The notes under the pieces: model-generated
Seen by the model: only the letters and a program-made list of their open reading frames with translations
Told to the model about the DNA's origin: nothing
Database searches by the model: none
Shown here: piece by piece, positions 1 through 11,110 of the stretch
Position numbering within the stretch: the first letter of the stretch is position 1
Layout of the letters: every line of letters begins with the position of its first letter
Assembly: GCF_905220565.1 (NCBI RefSeq)
Contig: NC_059396.1
Span: forward strand, 9,459,206-9,523,205
From: Melitaea cinxia
Lineage: Eukaryota; Arthropoda; Insecta; Lepidoptera; Nymphalidae
Reading direction: 5' to 3'
Length of the DNA stretch: 64,000 bases
Made by a program: the position numbers and the translations under genes

Positions 1-343
1 CTAGATAGGTTGGGGTTAGTTCTTATTTGTAACGAAATTATGTCGACAAATGGTCTAATTTGGAAGTTAGATAGGTTAGGGGTTTTTTGTTTGTTTTTTG
101 TAACGAAATTATGACTGTCAAATTTTGAGCTTAGATAATTCGACAGTTCTTATTTTAAAGGCAAAATAAGGTACCAAAATGTGTATATTAGTTGTGAATA
201 GGTTTGATATTTCATTTCTAATTAATGTTTAGTTTTAGAAGTAATTAAGTATTAGCTTATACTGTTTTTGATAATTTACCTTTCAACTAAAGGACTAAAC
301 GGACAAAAAAAATTCATACTGCTAAGGACCTGTTACACCAGTT

Positions 344-615
344 GTGGATAATACTTTTTGACAGATGATGGTAGATATAGATATCTACACAATACACACA
401 CGGTCGTCTGTTCCTAAAGTAAACAACTTAATGCTTGTGTTATAGGTAACAGCCGACTGGTATATAGCTACATATTTTTTTTTTTCGATAAACTTACTTA
501 TAAATAATACATATATAAATAAATATTTATATTACACCCAGACTCGGGGTGGGAATCGAACCCACAACCCTCGGAGCAGAAAGCAGGGTCACTACAAACT
601 GCGCCAACGGGCTAG
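344..615 (-). mobile_element. tRNA-derived SINE, minus strand
   Basis: Read on the minus strand, 615 down to about 540 is a tRNA-like head with a box A-like stretch (TTGGCGCAGTTTGTAGTG) and an exact box B (GGTTCGATTCC). An AT-rich body and a tail follow, down to about 344. These are internal RNA polymerase III promoter elements. The sequence does not fold as a complete tRNA and has a long unrelated body, so it is a SINE, not a tRNA gene. The body boundary is approximate. Confidence 0.7.
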
Positions 616-887
616 TCGAATGATACAAATATACTTTTACAGCAGGAGGTAGAATAGGTCAGTAGGACCTGTTTCTCCTCAATGATTAAACTACAACTTT
701 AAGATTAATATACGTAAATATACATATCTCAAAAATATAGGAGATTTCGATAGTAAAAAAGAATTATAAATGAAAAACTACTGTCGGATACTGTCATAGG
801 TCAATCCAATCCACTACTAATGAAACAGACCCGAAGGGTTAAAGAAGGGAGGCAATATTTAAGGCTGTATGTAAAGTTAAATCTGAA

Positions 888-1330
888 AAAAATGTTTTGC
901 AAGTCTAAATCACTCTTCATCACCATCATCATCATTTCAGCCTATGACAGTCCACTGCTGGACACAGGCCTCCACAAGTTCACGCCTAAAATAGCGTGAA
1001 CTCATGTGTTTTGTTTGGTGGGTTGGTGACCGCAGGGCTGGCTTTGTCTCACCGAAGACGCTCCTGCCCGTCTTCAGCCTGTGTACTTCAAAGCCAGCAG
1101 TTGGATGGTTATCCTGCCAACGGTCAGCTTTATAAGTTCCAAGGTGGTAATGGAACTGTGTTATCCCTAAGTCGCGTCTTACACCTACCCAACATGGTGA
1201 GTATGGGCTAAACACATGAGCTCACGCCATTTTTGGCGCAAACTTCTGGAGGCCTATGTCCAGCAGTGGACTCTATTAGGCCGAAGTGATGATGATGATG
1301 AGTGATTTAGACTTGCAAAACATTTTTTTT
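888..1330. repeat. Palindromic retroposon copy with inverted flanks
   Basis: This is a copy of the (ATG)n-tailed retroposon family also found at 37.9, 48.9, 53.6 and 62.9 kb, but both ends carry the element's 3' end in opposite orientation. The left arm (about 888-1020) and right arm (about 1190-1330) are inverted repeats. The match continues out of the element into flanking DNA: 'aatgttttgcaagtctaaat' on the left is repeated in reverse on the right. The centre has one copy of the element's middle. No gene is present; open frames here are retroposon sequence. Confidence 0.7.
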
Positions 1331-2178
1331 TAATGTAAGTGATCTATCCACGGGCTTATAATGCTCGTGCTTTTGTCATTTCATTTTTTTTTTTTTTTTT
1401 TTTTTTTTTTGTTTAAACATGCATCGGTACTTCACTGCAACTTTAGATAACTTAATAGCTAGCCTTAGAATCTCTAAAACTTTGACTTGAGTCCACTGAT
1501 TAAGACTATTCTATATATTGTTTTTTTTTTATATAGTTATTATTTTTATTATATTTACACTTATTTGCTAAGTACAATATATGTACACTTATTTGCTACT
1601 TACAATGTACACTATATTATTTTTAGTAGGGACTTTTTTGTGTACCTAGAAAATCTTTTTATTCATTTTACTTTTTTTTTAATTTTATTAATATATTATA
1701 TAACTAATCCTATCTTATTAAGTACATAATAAAGCCTTATCATTACAATTACATTATCCTATACCTGTAATTACATTTATTGTTTATTATTTATATTACA
1801 TACATTAAAATTTGATCTATGCACAATTTATAACTTACAATATTAAGATGTCTTCACACCACTACATTTTCCAACATTTCGAGCACATCAATGACGGCGG
1901 CATCTCTATGGTGAATGGCTATCTTGAGACTGTACTCAAGGATTTTTATGTCCTGCAAAACATATTTTATAGATGATAGCCGCAAAAAAGTTCTTTGGAC
2001 TGTGCTACAGAACAATTATAAGTAACAGTGTTTTTCAAAGCTATATTAACACTGCCTAAAAATAGTATTTTTGTTCAAATCTTGTTTACAACGCAGCTGC
2101 TAATATGAATCATGCTAACTGTGTATTATATTTCTTCAAACTAAAAAAAAATTAATATTAACTTAAAACGTTTTTCAG
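1331..2178. other. RpL35 intron sequence
   Basis: This is AT-rich sequence with a poly-T run at about 1384-1410. It should be intronic, because the exon starting at 2179 needs upstream RpL35 exons, which I did not find in 1-2178. A possible minus-strand terminal exon lies at 1856-1954 and is listed under findings. Confidence 0.5.
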
Positions 2179-2410
2179 ACGTGTTGTGAGGAAAGCCATA
2201 GCACGTGTTTACATCGTCTACCATCAAAAAATGAAGGTCAATTTAAGAAATCACTACAAGAACAAGAAGTACAAGCCTCTGGATTTGAGACCTAAGAAGA
2301 CTCGTGCTATGCGCAAGGCTCTAACCAAGCATGAGGCGAGAATCAAAACTCAGAAAGAAATCAGAAAGAAGTCTCTATTTCCACCTAGAGTTTATGCAGT
2401 AAAAGCCTAA
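2179..2410 (+). CDS. RpL35: 60S ribosomal protein L35 (uL29), last exon
   Basis: This terminal exon encodes the C-terminal 76 residues of ribosomal protein L35 (uL29), a large-subunit protein next to the peptide exit tunnel. The acceptor is tttttcag with the exon starting at 2179; the first base completes a split codon and the frame then reads RVVRKAIARV. The family-typical block YKPLDLRPKKTRAMR and the ending YAVKA are present. Human L35 is 123 residues, so about 47 N-terminal residues lie in exons left of the window. The stop (2408-2410) overlaps an AATAAA signal (2410-2415), so the 3' UTR is very short. The frame is intact and looks functional, not a processed copy, because a splice acceptor is present. 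Confidence 0.95.
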
Positions 2411-2415
2411 ATAAA
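2410..2415 (+). terminator. Poly(A) signal of RpL35
   Basis: A canonical AATAAA shares its first base with the last base of the stop codon. An A-rich run and then a T-rich stretch follow within 25 bases. Confidence 0.75.
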
Positions 2416-2611
2416 ATTAAAAAAAAAATTGTTTTTATTCTACAATGAGAATTCCTTATTATTTCTGTATTAATCCTAATATTACATTGCTATAAATCAA
2501 AATTTATTAATTAAATTATTATAAGTAATATTTGAGATATTGAAACTTGTCTAAAGATACAATTCCTAAAAACCCCAGTGCTAAAAATTATATATAACTA
2601 CATATTTTTTT

Positions 2612-2893
2612 AACCGACTTCCAAAAAAGGAGGAGGTTCTCAATTCGACTGTATTTTTTTTTTTTTAATTATGTTACATCAGAACTTTTGACTGGGTGGA
2701 GCGATTTCGACAAATTTTCTTTTAATCGAAAGGTGGTGTGTGCCAATTGGTCCCATTTAAATTTATTTGAGATCTAACAACTACTTTTCGAGCTATATCT
2801 AATAATGCGTTTTTACTTGACGCTTTTTTCGTCGACCTACGTTGTATTATACCGCATAACTTTCTACTGGATGTACCGATTTTGAGTACGTGA
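2612..2893 (+). repeat. Dispersed lepidopteran 'accgacttcc' repeat, truncated
   Basis: It starts with aaccgacttccaaaaaagga and is nearly identical over its length to the longer copy at 50672-51285. The 3' part present there is missing here. It lies just downstream of RpL35. It is non-coding; the minus-strand open frame across it also occurs in the other copy and is a property of the repeat. Confidence 0.75.
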
Positions 2894-3439
2894 AATAAAG
2901 TAGCCAAATAAGTAGGCCTCATAAGTAGAGGGAAACCAATCGAGCAAGAAAGAGATGAATGAAAGAAAGACTAAGTATGCAGCATAAGAGTACAAGATGC
3001 ATGAAAGCATGAACTGGTGTGGAAGAGTAACTAGCAAAAACCAAACTCCGAAATATATCTCGGATGAGTAGATTAAAAAAAATAAAAATAAAAAAAGTCT
3101 TGCCAATTTTATGCTGGGTGCTAATTTTCATAAACTCATTCTATTTTTTTTTCAATACTCATACTAGTCTATATTCAATAAATGTAAATTGAAGAACAGT
3201 TTATCAAAATTTTATCATTATTGTACCTAGACTAACGCACTATAAATGAGAAATCAAAATAATCATATTTTTAAAAACAATCACATTTATTTTGCTTACA
3301 ATTCTAAAATAATCACATTAAAGTACTCAATAAATGAGATACAAACATTTTAAGGAATTGCTTTAAACAAAATAATTTACAATATTCAATATATTTTTAA
3401 TTTTAGTACTAATAATTAATTAAATATAGAATAAGTCTA
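2894..3439. other. Intergenic, RpL35 to POFUT1
   Basis: This is AT-rich DNA between the convergent ends of RpL35 (plus) and POFUT1 (minus). Candidate minus-strand AATAAA signals for POFUT1 appear as 'tttatt' near 3290. I see no other gene. Confidence 0.5.
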
Positions 3440-5166
3440 TCAAAGTTCTTCATGTTTATTTTTTTTTCTCTCAGGAAATGACCAGAATTCTGAAGGCAAT
3501 CCTTTGACATCTCTTTCTCGCTTAACAAACGCAGTAAATGATGAAACACAATTACCAATAAAATAGTTGGCGTGACCTAGGATTGCTAAATCAAGGTGAG
3601 GATTGCTTGGTTTCAATCTTTGTACACGGACATCTGAATAGCGAAGTGCAACCTCAAAGTCTTCAGTCATGTGATTAGAATCTGATGCTACAAAAATATA
3701 TTTAATATCCTTGTATTTTTTAAGAGCCCTTTTAACTTGTCTGAAAAAAATTTATTACAATTAATATGTATTCTCCAACTTTAGTTTGCTTTCTCAACAA
3801 AAAAGTGTTTCTGTTTTTCACCATCAGACTCCTTTAAGGAGTCAGAAATTCATATGCTACAAATAAAGCAGGTGAAATCACACACCAGTGTGATATACTG
3901 TTTAACACATAAAATATCAGACCTACTTGATTATTTCACTTTTTTGTGGAAGGCACATTGAAGATGTTAGTTTCCCTCTTTCATTTTTATATCCAACACA
4001 TTGTGGGGCTGAAAATAGTTTGGGACTGTCAGCTACATGTTGACAGGCTTTCGCCCAATCTTGTCCATTCCTCAAATGTATACCCAAAAATCCGCCACCC
4101 TTAAAATTGTTTTTAATAAACAATTTAGTTCTATTAAGAATATCACTGTTCCAAGTTATGTAGCGTTGTAAATGTACATTTTCCCATTGAACTGGAAAGC
4201 TTGCTGGGGCTCCTGAAGTAAAAACATATGTTTTAGAACACAAAATTAAGTTTTCTATCACAAAAAATTTTGCTTTTAATGAAATTTATTAATACTAATT
4301 AAAACAAGCATGATTGTGTATAGCACTTTTTAGAAGTTTAGTTACTCAAATTCTAAATGATATACATGTAACCAATGTATAATGACAATATTAAATTTAC
4401 TAGAAGAATTAAATTTGTAATATAAGTAAAAGTTTTAAACATACCAGTAAAAGCTAGTACCGGCCACTGTAATGAGGGATATTTATTTTTCCACATTTCC
4501 ATCATGTTCACATTGTATGCATCATAAGTGAGCGGTCCATAAAATTCTGATTTTACAAAATCTATATTAAATGTGTCCCAAAAAGGACCAAAAGGATTTC
4601 CGGATTTAGCATTACAACTGTTTTCTATTTCCCCTATTCTTTGAGTGTAACAAAATGAGATCCTTTTATGAGAAGGCCATATATCTAATGCAATATTTTT
4701 CATGAAATATTCCATTGTTACTACCCGATGATAATCTTTTAGTGAATTAACATTAAAATATGTATCAAATGGAACTTGAATCGATTTCATTTCACCATAC
4801 CTGTACTCAACCCATGGTGGCAATACTAAAGTCCTATTTATGCCTTTACTAAATGCTAAGGCCCCTAAAAAATGGTCAGCCTGATTCCCAAATCTACCTA
4901 CAAAATAAAGACTGCATTAATGACAAATTCAATAAAAACAAAAACAAACACTTTTATGACTTAGAAAGTTCAAGTTTTTTCTCATGATATTTGTGTTAAA
5001 AGGTTATTAAAAGAAGAATGAATTGTAAATATATTAAATCTAAGTATATGAAACACTTACCCATACATGGACAATAAACAACATATCCTTCGATTTCAGT
5101 ACCAATAATTGTAAGAACATTTGAAGTTAAAATTGTGAAAATAATTATCTTCCACGTATGATCCAT
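3440..5166 (-). CDS. POFUT1 (O-fut1): GDP-fucose protein O-fucosyltransferase 1, 4 exons
   Basis: Exons (minus): 5166-5061, 4897-4445, 4212-3927, 3740-3440. All have GT-AG borders and matching phases, giving 381 residues (family about 390). The enzyme transfers fucose from GDP-fucose to Ser/Thr in EGF repeats (Notch and others) in the ER lumen. Exon 1 encodes a hydrophobic signal peptide followed by YVVYCPCMG. Exon 2 continues GRFGNQADHFLGAL, the family's N-terminal donor-site motif, and a conserved N-glycosylation sequon NRT at about residue 56. Exon 3 carries GIHLRNGQDW (about 230-239), which contains the conserved active-site Arg, and a second NRT sequon near 213. The protein ends in HEEL, a KDEL-type ER retrieval signal. 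Nothing is broken; it looks functional. Confidence 0.97.
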
Positions 5167-5347
5167 TGTAAGGATGGTAAGAACATCTATAACGAAATAT
5201 TATTTTGCTTTTCCTTATGTATTTCTATGTATATTCATTTATAAACGTAATTTTATATTATTTATTACAAATAAAAATAATTTAATATAGAGGTTTGTAT
5301 AAAGCATAGAGAACTAGAGAGCATAGAGAAAAGTAAAACAAGCACAG

Positions 5348-6141
5348 CAGGGCTGCCAGGTGCTCAAAAAGTGTGATCGTACGTCAACTACAAAAAAAAT
5401 CGTACGCCAAGGAAATTTTGAAATAAAAAAATCGTACAGCCCTTTAAGACTAAGTACTAATTTTTTATTATAAATTATCAAAATTCGTTTAGTTTTAGAA
5501 AAAAAATGTAATAAAACTATTTGTTACACTCATACAAAATTTTCTGTGGTCATATTTTTTTATATAAGAATCTGTTGGGTTAAACTTCGTAAAATTTTCG
5601 TTTCTTCTTAATTGATTGCTTAGCTAATAATTTGCACTTACGTGTATCATTGGATAAACTGTTTCTAAGTTTTGTTTTGATTAAATAAACTTCGCTGAAT
5701 GCTCGTTCACAATCTGTACAGTAATGGGGAAAACATAAAAAATTTAAAGCAAATTGAGCCAGTGTTTTATAATTTTCAAATTCTTTTTATTTCAAAATGT
5801 GTTTTTTTTTCAAGTCGCAATTAATACCGAAAGAGAAAATATCTATATTATATATATTAGTTTTGTTAAAAAGCAAACAAATACAGCTCTTATATGATTA
5901 TTCAAAGAGACTTCATTCAAGTAAAAGATCTAGGCACGCGTTCGGTAGTTGGGGACTGGGGTAGTTCTCCTAAATTTATGCTTGCCGGTGGATGACGTTT
6001 TTTTAATTATGAAATGCTTCCAGGTAATAAGAATATAAAAATCGTACATTTTGTGTACGATTTTGGTCTAGCGATCGTGCATGAGTAAAAATGCAAAAAA
6101 ATCGTATGAGTACGATTTAAATCGTACATCTGGCAGTCCTG
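5348..6141 (-). mobile_element. Non-autonomous hAT transposon
   Basis: The element is bounded by the 8-bp direct repeat AAGCACAG (5340-5347 and 6142-6149), the target size of hAT elements. The ends are a 12-bp inverted repeat, CAGGGCTGCCAG on the left and CAGGACTGCCAG on the right when read inward. Several 'atcgtac' repeats occur near both ends. The inside keeps only a transposase C-terminal remnant. It sits about 180 bp upstream of the POFUT1 start codon, so it could touch that promoter. Confidence 0.9.
5580..5770 (-). pseudogene. hAT transposase C-terminal remnant
   Basis: On the minus strand the frame reads through CTDCERAFSEVYLIKTKLRN and stops at 5580-5582. This matches the hAT C-terminal dimerisation region, where the [S/D]xxCERAFS block is typical. 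The rest of the transposase is absent from the 794-bp element, so it cannot be functional. Confidence 0.85.
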
Positions 6142-6149
6142 AAGCACAG

Positions 6150-7263
6150 ATGTCTTTATAAAAAAAAAGTATGGAACAGGACTTGATAACGTTATCAATT
6201 TCCACTATAAAATAATGGTAAACAGCGTGAAATTTTCCTATATATTTTAATCCTTAATTTTTTTAACGATATAATATAGGGTAATAGCACCAGTGGTCAG
6301 CCTCATAACAACTTTTTGAAGTTTGGAAAGCTGGCTTTTTTACAGGATTCGTCGGATAATGAAACGTAGTACATGATTGGATTAATTGTTTATTATAGTT
6401 TTTAAACAATATATGTCAAAAACAACCTATTTATAAAATATATATAAATTCAAACAAAATACGACACTTTTTGCCAGTGGTCAGCCTTTAAAATCCAGTA
6501 ATCATCCTTGATGAACAAAGTATTCAGCCCTTATAACTATGAATAAGCATGAGATCAAAATGAGTATTATTTATATCAAAATCAACAATATTATTTATGT
6601 CTCTCTTATTTCTTATACCTAAATTATCAGAACAAAAAAAAATCTCACCTGACCGGAATATTTTTGCAAGTAAACAATCACAATACTTATTTGTGTTCTT
6701 ATTTTCTAGAACTTAATCATAAAAACATCAATATTTATTTATAAGATAATCAACGGCATTAGTATCTATGCATACTTATATACTATGTAAATATTGCTTT
6801 TAGGTTTAATACGCATAACACGAAAGAGAAAAAGGTCACTAGCAAATCTACTAATAGTACCTAGTAAAATCTATTCTTACAATCAAATAATCACAGCCAT
6901 AATCTTCCTATTTTTATGTGTCTCAACTCTCTTATATATCAACGAAGATATCTATCTTGTACTCATATCTATCTAATCAACCAAACTGTTACTTGTAATT
7001 AAGATATCATTATTTCCCGGTCCCCTATACACTTTGATCTTTTACCACTTTTTTTTTTATTTTCTTTGGATAGGGTTTCGTCAATAGGAACTGAATCACT
7101 ATCTGATAAATGAGGCGAAACAGACGAAAGATCTATTTTCCATTTCCTTGTTCACTTTTTATTTACTTTACTAGTGCTTTTTGATTTCGTTTGGCTACTA
7201 TTTTTTCTACTTATTCTTTTTTTATCATTTCCCGTTTTAATTTTCTTTCTAAGATAGAGCAAT
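6150..7263. other. Gene-free AT-rich stretch
   Basis: No gene is recognised. The phrase 'ccagtggtcagcct' occurs at about 6290 and again near 6475, which may mark a small repeat. Open frames here are short and low-complexity. Confidence 0.4.
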
Positions 7264-7295
7264 CACTTTTCCAGTTTTGGGGCAAATCGTAAAAC

Positions 7296-8276
7296 TTGTT
7301 TCATCAGCATGAAATCCCACACAGCGATAAAGTGACTAACTTGGGTATTATATTGGATCAAAATCTGTCTTGGTGTCCACAGATGTGTGAATTAAGTCGA
7401 AAAGTTTTTTCAGCTGTAGGATCACTCCGCAGGCTGCAGAAATTTCTTCCCACTTCCACCAAAATTACGCTTGCACATAGCATTATCTTACCTTTACTGG
7501 ATTATGCTGACACTGCTTATCTTGACATTACTGAGGAGCAACTTAATAAGCTTGAGCGCATTCAAAATTTATGTATCCGTTTCATATTTGGCCTACGCAA
7601 ATATGATCACATCTCTGATTTTCGCAAAAAACTCAAGTGGCTCCCAATTCGCCTTCGCAGGAATACTCACATACTTACTTTGTTATATTGCATACTATTT
7701 AATCCTGCTACTCCTTCTTACCTACGTGAACGTTTTAAGTATCTCAGCGAGTCTCATGAGCGAAGCCTTCGCTCCGATGATAGTTTACTTCTTAAAATTC
7801 CTCCCCACTCCACTAATTTCTATACTAAATCATTTACTGTCCAAGCTGCTCGGCTTTGGAACTCCCTTCCTTTGCCCATCAGACGCGTTGAATCCCTTCC
7901 AATTTTCAAGAAGTCGGTGAAACACTATTTCTCTCAATTTTAATCCTTCTATCTAGTCACATATTATCTCCTGTCCTCACTTTGAATTTTATCATAATAA
8001 TTCATTAACTTTATATACGTCTATGTGTGTCTATTACAACTTTCCATTTATATATGCCATGTACATACATATACTTTATTTTAATTTTTATTGTTTTTTT
8101 TTACATTATTTATTTGTCTAAATATATTGTATATGTTTAGGTAAAACTGTACACCTGAACTGTCTACATATATACCATTTCCTTTACGATAAGGCCGCCT
8201 TTTGTACTTAACTCCTGTTTTATTTTTGTATTTTTGCTCACTCTTGGTGTACAATAAAGAGTTTTTATGAGTTTTT
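7296..8276 (+). mobile_element. 5'-truncated non-LTR retrotransposon (LINE)
   Basis: The open frame 7296-7943 (215 residues) matches the end of a LINE polyprotein downstream of the reverse-transcriptase palm. It includes LGIILDQNLSW, the LDYADTAYLD region, and FTVQAARLWNSLP near the end. It resembles CR1-superfamily elements, but I cannot fix the clade. A 3' UTR follows, with 'gtacaataaagagt' at about 8249. The start is truncated. The same 3' end occurs inverted at 8700-8860. Confidence 0.85.
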
Positions 8277-8282
8277 ATTTAC

Positions 8283-8688
8283 GAGACTGAGAAAAAACGT
8301 AAATATCTGGATCTGGCACACGAGATTGTCGACATGTGGGGTGTGGGGTCTGCTGAAATAATCCCTATCGTAATATCTGCCAACGGTTTGATCCCGGTTA
8401 GCCTCGCTCACCATCTGAGGCAACTGGGGATTCGGGACGGTTCGCTCGCAGCCAGGATGCAGAAGGCGGTGTTACTTGACTCGGCTAGGATTGTCCGCCG
8501 GTTTCTCAGCCTACAGCCCTAACCCCCGGCCGTTTGATCTCCCTGCCGGGGCGTATTCCTCCACCCGCTTATATTTATATATGTAAGTATAAGTAAATTT
8601 ACTATATTATTTGTATAAGTAGTTATTATAATGTATGTATCTATTATGTATTGGACGGGCGGAGTGACATTCAGTGAAATAATAATAA
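8283..8688 (+). mobile_element. Truncated R4/Dong-type LINE, 3' end
   Basis: It is almost identical to the 3' end of the Dong-like element at 41.2-45.0 kb (reverse complement). It encodes the last about 75 residues, ending in FLSLQP at 8521, plus the 3' UTR. It runs into (TAA)n at about 8680-8700. R4/Dong elements insert in TAA repeats, and this tract is the tail of another LINE on the minus strand. Confidence 0.85.
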
Positions 8689-8699
8689 TAATAATAATA

Positions 8700-8860
8700 A
8701 TACTCTTTATTGTACACCATTCAAAGAAACAACAAAAAAAAAACACAAAATGAAAGATGTACAAAGGCGGTCTTATCGCTGAAAGAGCGATCTCTTCCAG
8801 ACAACCTTTGGGTATAGGACACGAAATAGAAACTGCAGTTAGGAAGTAAACAAATAATTG
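8700..8860 (-). mobile_element. LINE 3' end, minus strand
   Basis: Read on the minus strand it contains the 3' UTR and 'ggtgtacaataaagagt' followed by (ATT)n, matching the 3' end of the LINE at 7296-8276. Its microsatellite tail is the landing site of the Dong fragment at 8283-8688. Confidence 0.7.
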
Positions 8861-8879
8861 GTGTGCGAATTAGAATACC

Positions 8880-9420
8880 GTAAAATGGGGTAAATAGAAA
8901 TCGCGGGGTGAATAGAAACAAAACTGGAAGTTTCATTATTTTGTCTCTAGATTATCTATAGCTTATTATTGAAGGTTTATTTCTTCTATTAATTATACGG
9001 CAATATTTTTCCTTTATGCTGACAACACACAATTTTACGTAAAGTTTAATGGTTTAAAGAAAAAAGCCGTTAAAGTGAACGTGTGTGAATAGTGATTTTA
9101 GACCTTGCGAAAAGTTTTGCTCAATATTGAGTTCTTTGAAGATTTCACCCAGCGAATTGATTTATTTGGAAAGATAAATTTCTAGTCTTTTAGGAATACA
9201 AAGGTAAAGTATTAATATTCAATTATTTCTTTCTTATTTCTTGTGAAATCAGGATGCAGGCATTTTTCTGCAATTTCGAGGTGAATAGATACGAGAAAGG
9301 GGTAAATAGAAACGCCTTTAGGGTCAATAGACACGAAGAAAGAGGTGAATAGATACGAGTGAGAGGTTAATAGAAACGAGAAAGGGGTTAATAGAAACAC
9401 GTTTTTTAGGGTTGTCTATT
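8880..9420. repeat. AT-rich element with a ~20-bp minisatellite
   Basis: Positions 9279-9399 hold about six imperfect tandem units of the form gggtaaatagaaacgagaaag (19-22 bp). Two related units also appear at 8887-8925. The stretch may be one repeat element with the array at one end. I see no coding sequence; the minus-strand frame over the array is repeat-derived. Confidence 0.6.
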
Positions 9421-9540
9421 GTAGACTAGTTCATTATACTTAGCTATCTACGTGCTTTAAAAATATTATAAGTATCAATTAATTATTAGAAAACCATTTT
9501 AAGTAGTTATCTCTTTTTTTAAATATAAATTAAATCAAAA

Positions 9541-9782
9541 TATGGAGCAGCCCGAGTGGGGCAGTACCTTGACCTTGCAGAAGATCATAGTAAAATAATA
9601 CTGCTTTCAAGCAGTATTGTGTTCCTTTTGGTGAGTAAGATGAACAGAGCTCCTGGGGGGATTGGGGATTGGGTCGGCAACGCGCTTGCGATGCTTCTGG
9701 TGTTGCAGGCGTCTATAAGCTACGGTAATCTCTTACCATCAGGTGAGCCGTACGCTTGTTTGCCGACCTAGTGATATAAAAA
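9541..9782 (+). mobile_element. SINE-like retroposon
   Basis: This is a dispersed repeat ending in ...GTACGCTTGTTTGCCGACC followed by an A-rich tail at about 9778. A diverged copy on the minus strand lies at 60299-60530. I recognise it as a common lepidopteran retroposon. The open frame inside is not a gene. Confidence 0.75.
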
Positions 9783-10878
9783 AAAAGTTTAGAAAAGGTT
9801 TAATAGAAGTATACTGTAATAATATGATTAAAAAATACCTACATATGAAAGGTAACGCCATCTTTTAGTAAATTTGACGTGGCAGATCTCTTTTTGCAGC
9901 AAAAAACAGAACAACTTGGCATTTTTTGAAGGACGTTGATTCAATCGCGCAACTAGATTTGGTCTAGTGATCGGTGCGCCTGCAACTAGTTTTATTGTAC
10001 GCATATGGCCATTTGGACTAATACCTTGACAGAGGGTAACGCCTGTACATGGCTACTCCCTTCCGTGTTGCTCTTTGTAAAACGTTCATGAGCGGATTTT
10101 ATTGGTTTACCACACACTGAATCGTCAAACTGACACATCACTCCCAAGATCTTTGCTCAGATCTTCATAGCCTTAATGGCATCCAAAACATCCTTGGGAA
10201 GAGCACTGTATAAGCGTGTGTTTATAACAATACTCGCTCAACAATGCTCGGGTCGGGTAGGTTTAAAAAATCCGACAGGTATAAAAATACTCATAATTTC
10301 GTCAATTTTACTTCAATCGACTTGAAATTTTGACACAATGTTCTTGAAATATTATGCATTCAGTTAAATAAATAAAAAATAAATGAAAAAAAATATTAAT
10401 ACCCCATCCCCTCTTAAATCAATTTGTGTTTTTAACCAACTTATAAAACAAAGAGACGAAGTGTTCTAGCGTAGATATTTTTATCCCTTTTAGTTCAACA
10501 ACAGTTCCAAGTTAAAAACTTACTCTCCCTAGGACGGTAATCATGCCGTCCTTTTTATTAAACCTCTAAGACAAATACAATATATTTTTGATATGATATT
10601 AAAAATGTCTATAAGACAAAGATTGTGTGACAGGCTTGAATTGAGCCCAATGTTCAGTCTTAACAAACCAGATCTTGTAATGTCCAAAATAATTTTTTTA
10701 TAATATGTATCCTCTTTCAACCAAAAAATAAATCTGAATCGGTAATTATACAAGTACAGATTTTCACTATTGACATCGCATTGGTGCAGTGGTCACAGCA
10801 AATGACTGCTACACTAGTGTTCGCAGATTCGTTTCGCGCACATGACGAATAGTTGTATAGACCGTACATATTATTTTG
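9783..10878. other. Gene-free stretch left of the BEL element
   Basis: I see AT-rich sequence with no recognisable gene or repeat boundary. Short open frames are not conserved families that I can name. Confidence 0.4.
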
Positions 10879-10883
10879 TCGTT

Positions 10884-11110
10884 TGTATGGAATTGGTGGT
10901 CTGCGTTGGTGGGTGCTCGCTTGCGGTAGTATTTAAACTCAATTTCAACATTAATACAATTTAATACGTAAGTAAAAATAAGGTACATAAATGTGTGCTT
11001 GTACAATCGTCAACGATAATGAAGTGAGCGGGTCGCCGCAGCGGGCGCGCCCGATGAATCGGTCGACGTATGCAAATGTGTGTGTGACACACACTTGCAA
11101 GGCGTTAACA
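10884..11110 (-). repeat. 3' LTR of the BEL element
   Basis: It is 227 bp, starts TGTATGG and ends TTAACA on the plus strand. It differs from the other LTR at a single position that I can see (ggtggtctg here, ggtcgtctg there). The pol frame ends a few bases inside it. Confidence 0.93.

Noticed and set aside
541..615. Possible tRNA gene
   Set aside because: Box A and box B are present, but no full cloverleaf forms and a SINE body follows; the same holds for the heads near 46975-47045 and 58831-58901.
1487..1729. 80-residue Tyr/Phe-rich frame
   Set aside because: It is low-complexity AT-rich DNA in an intron, with no domain.
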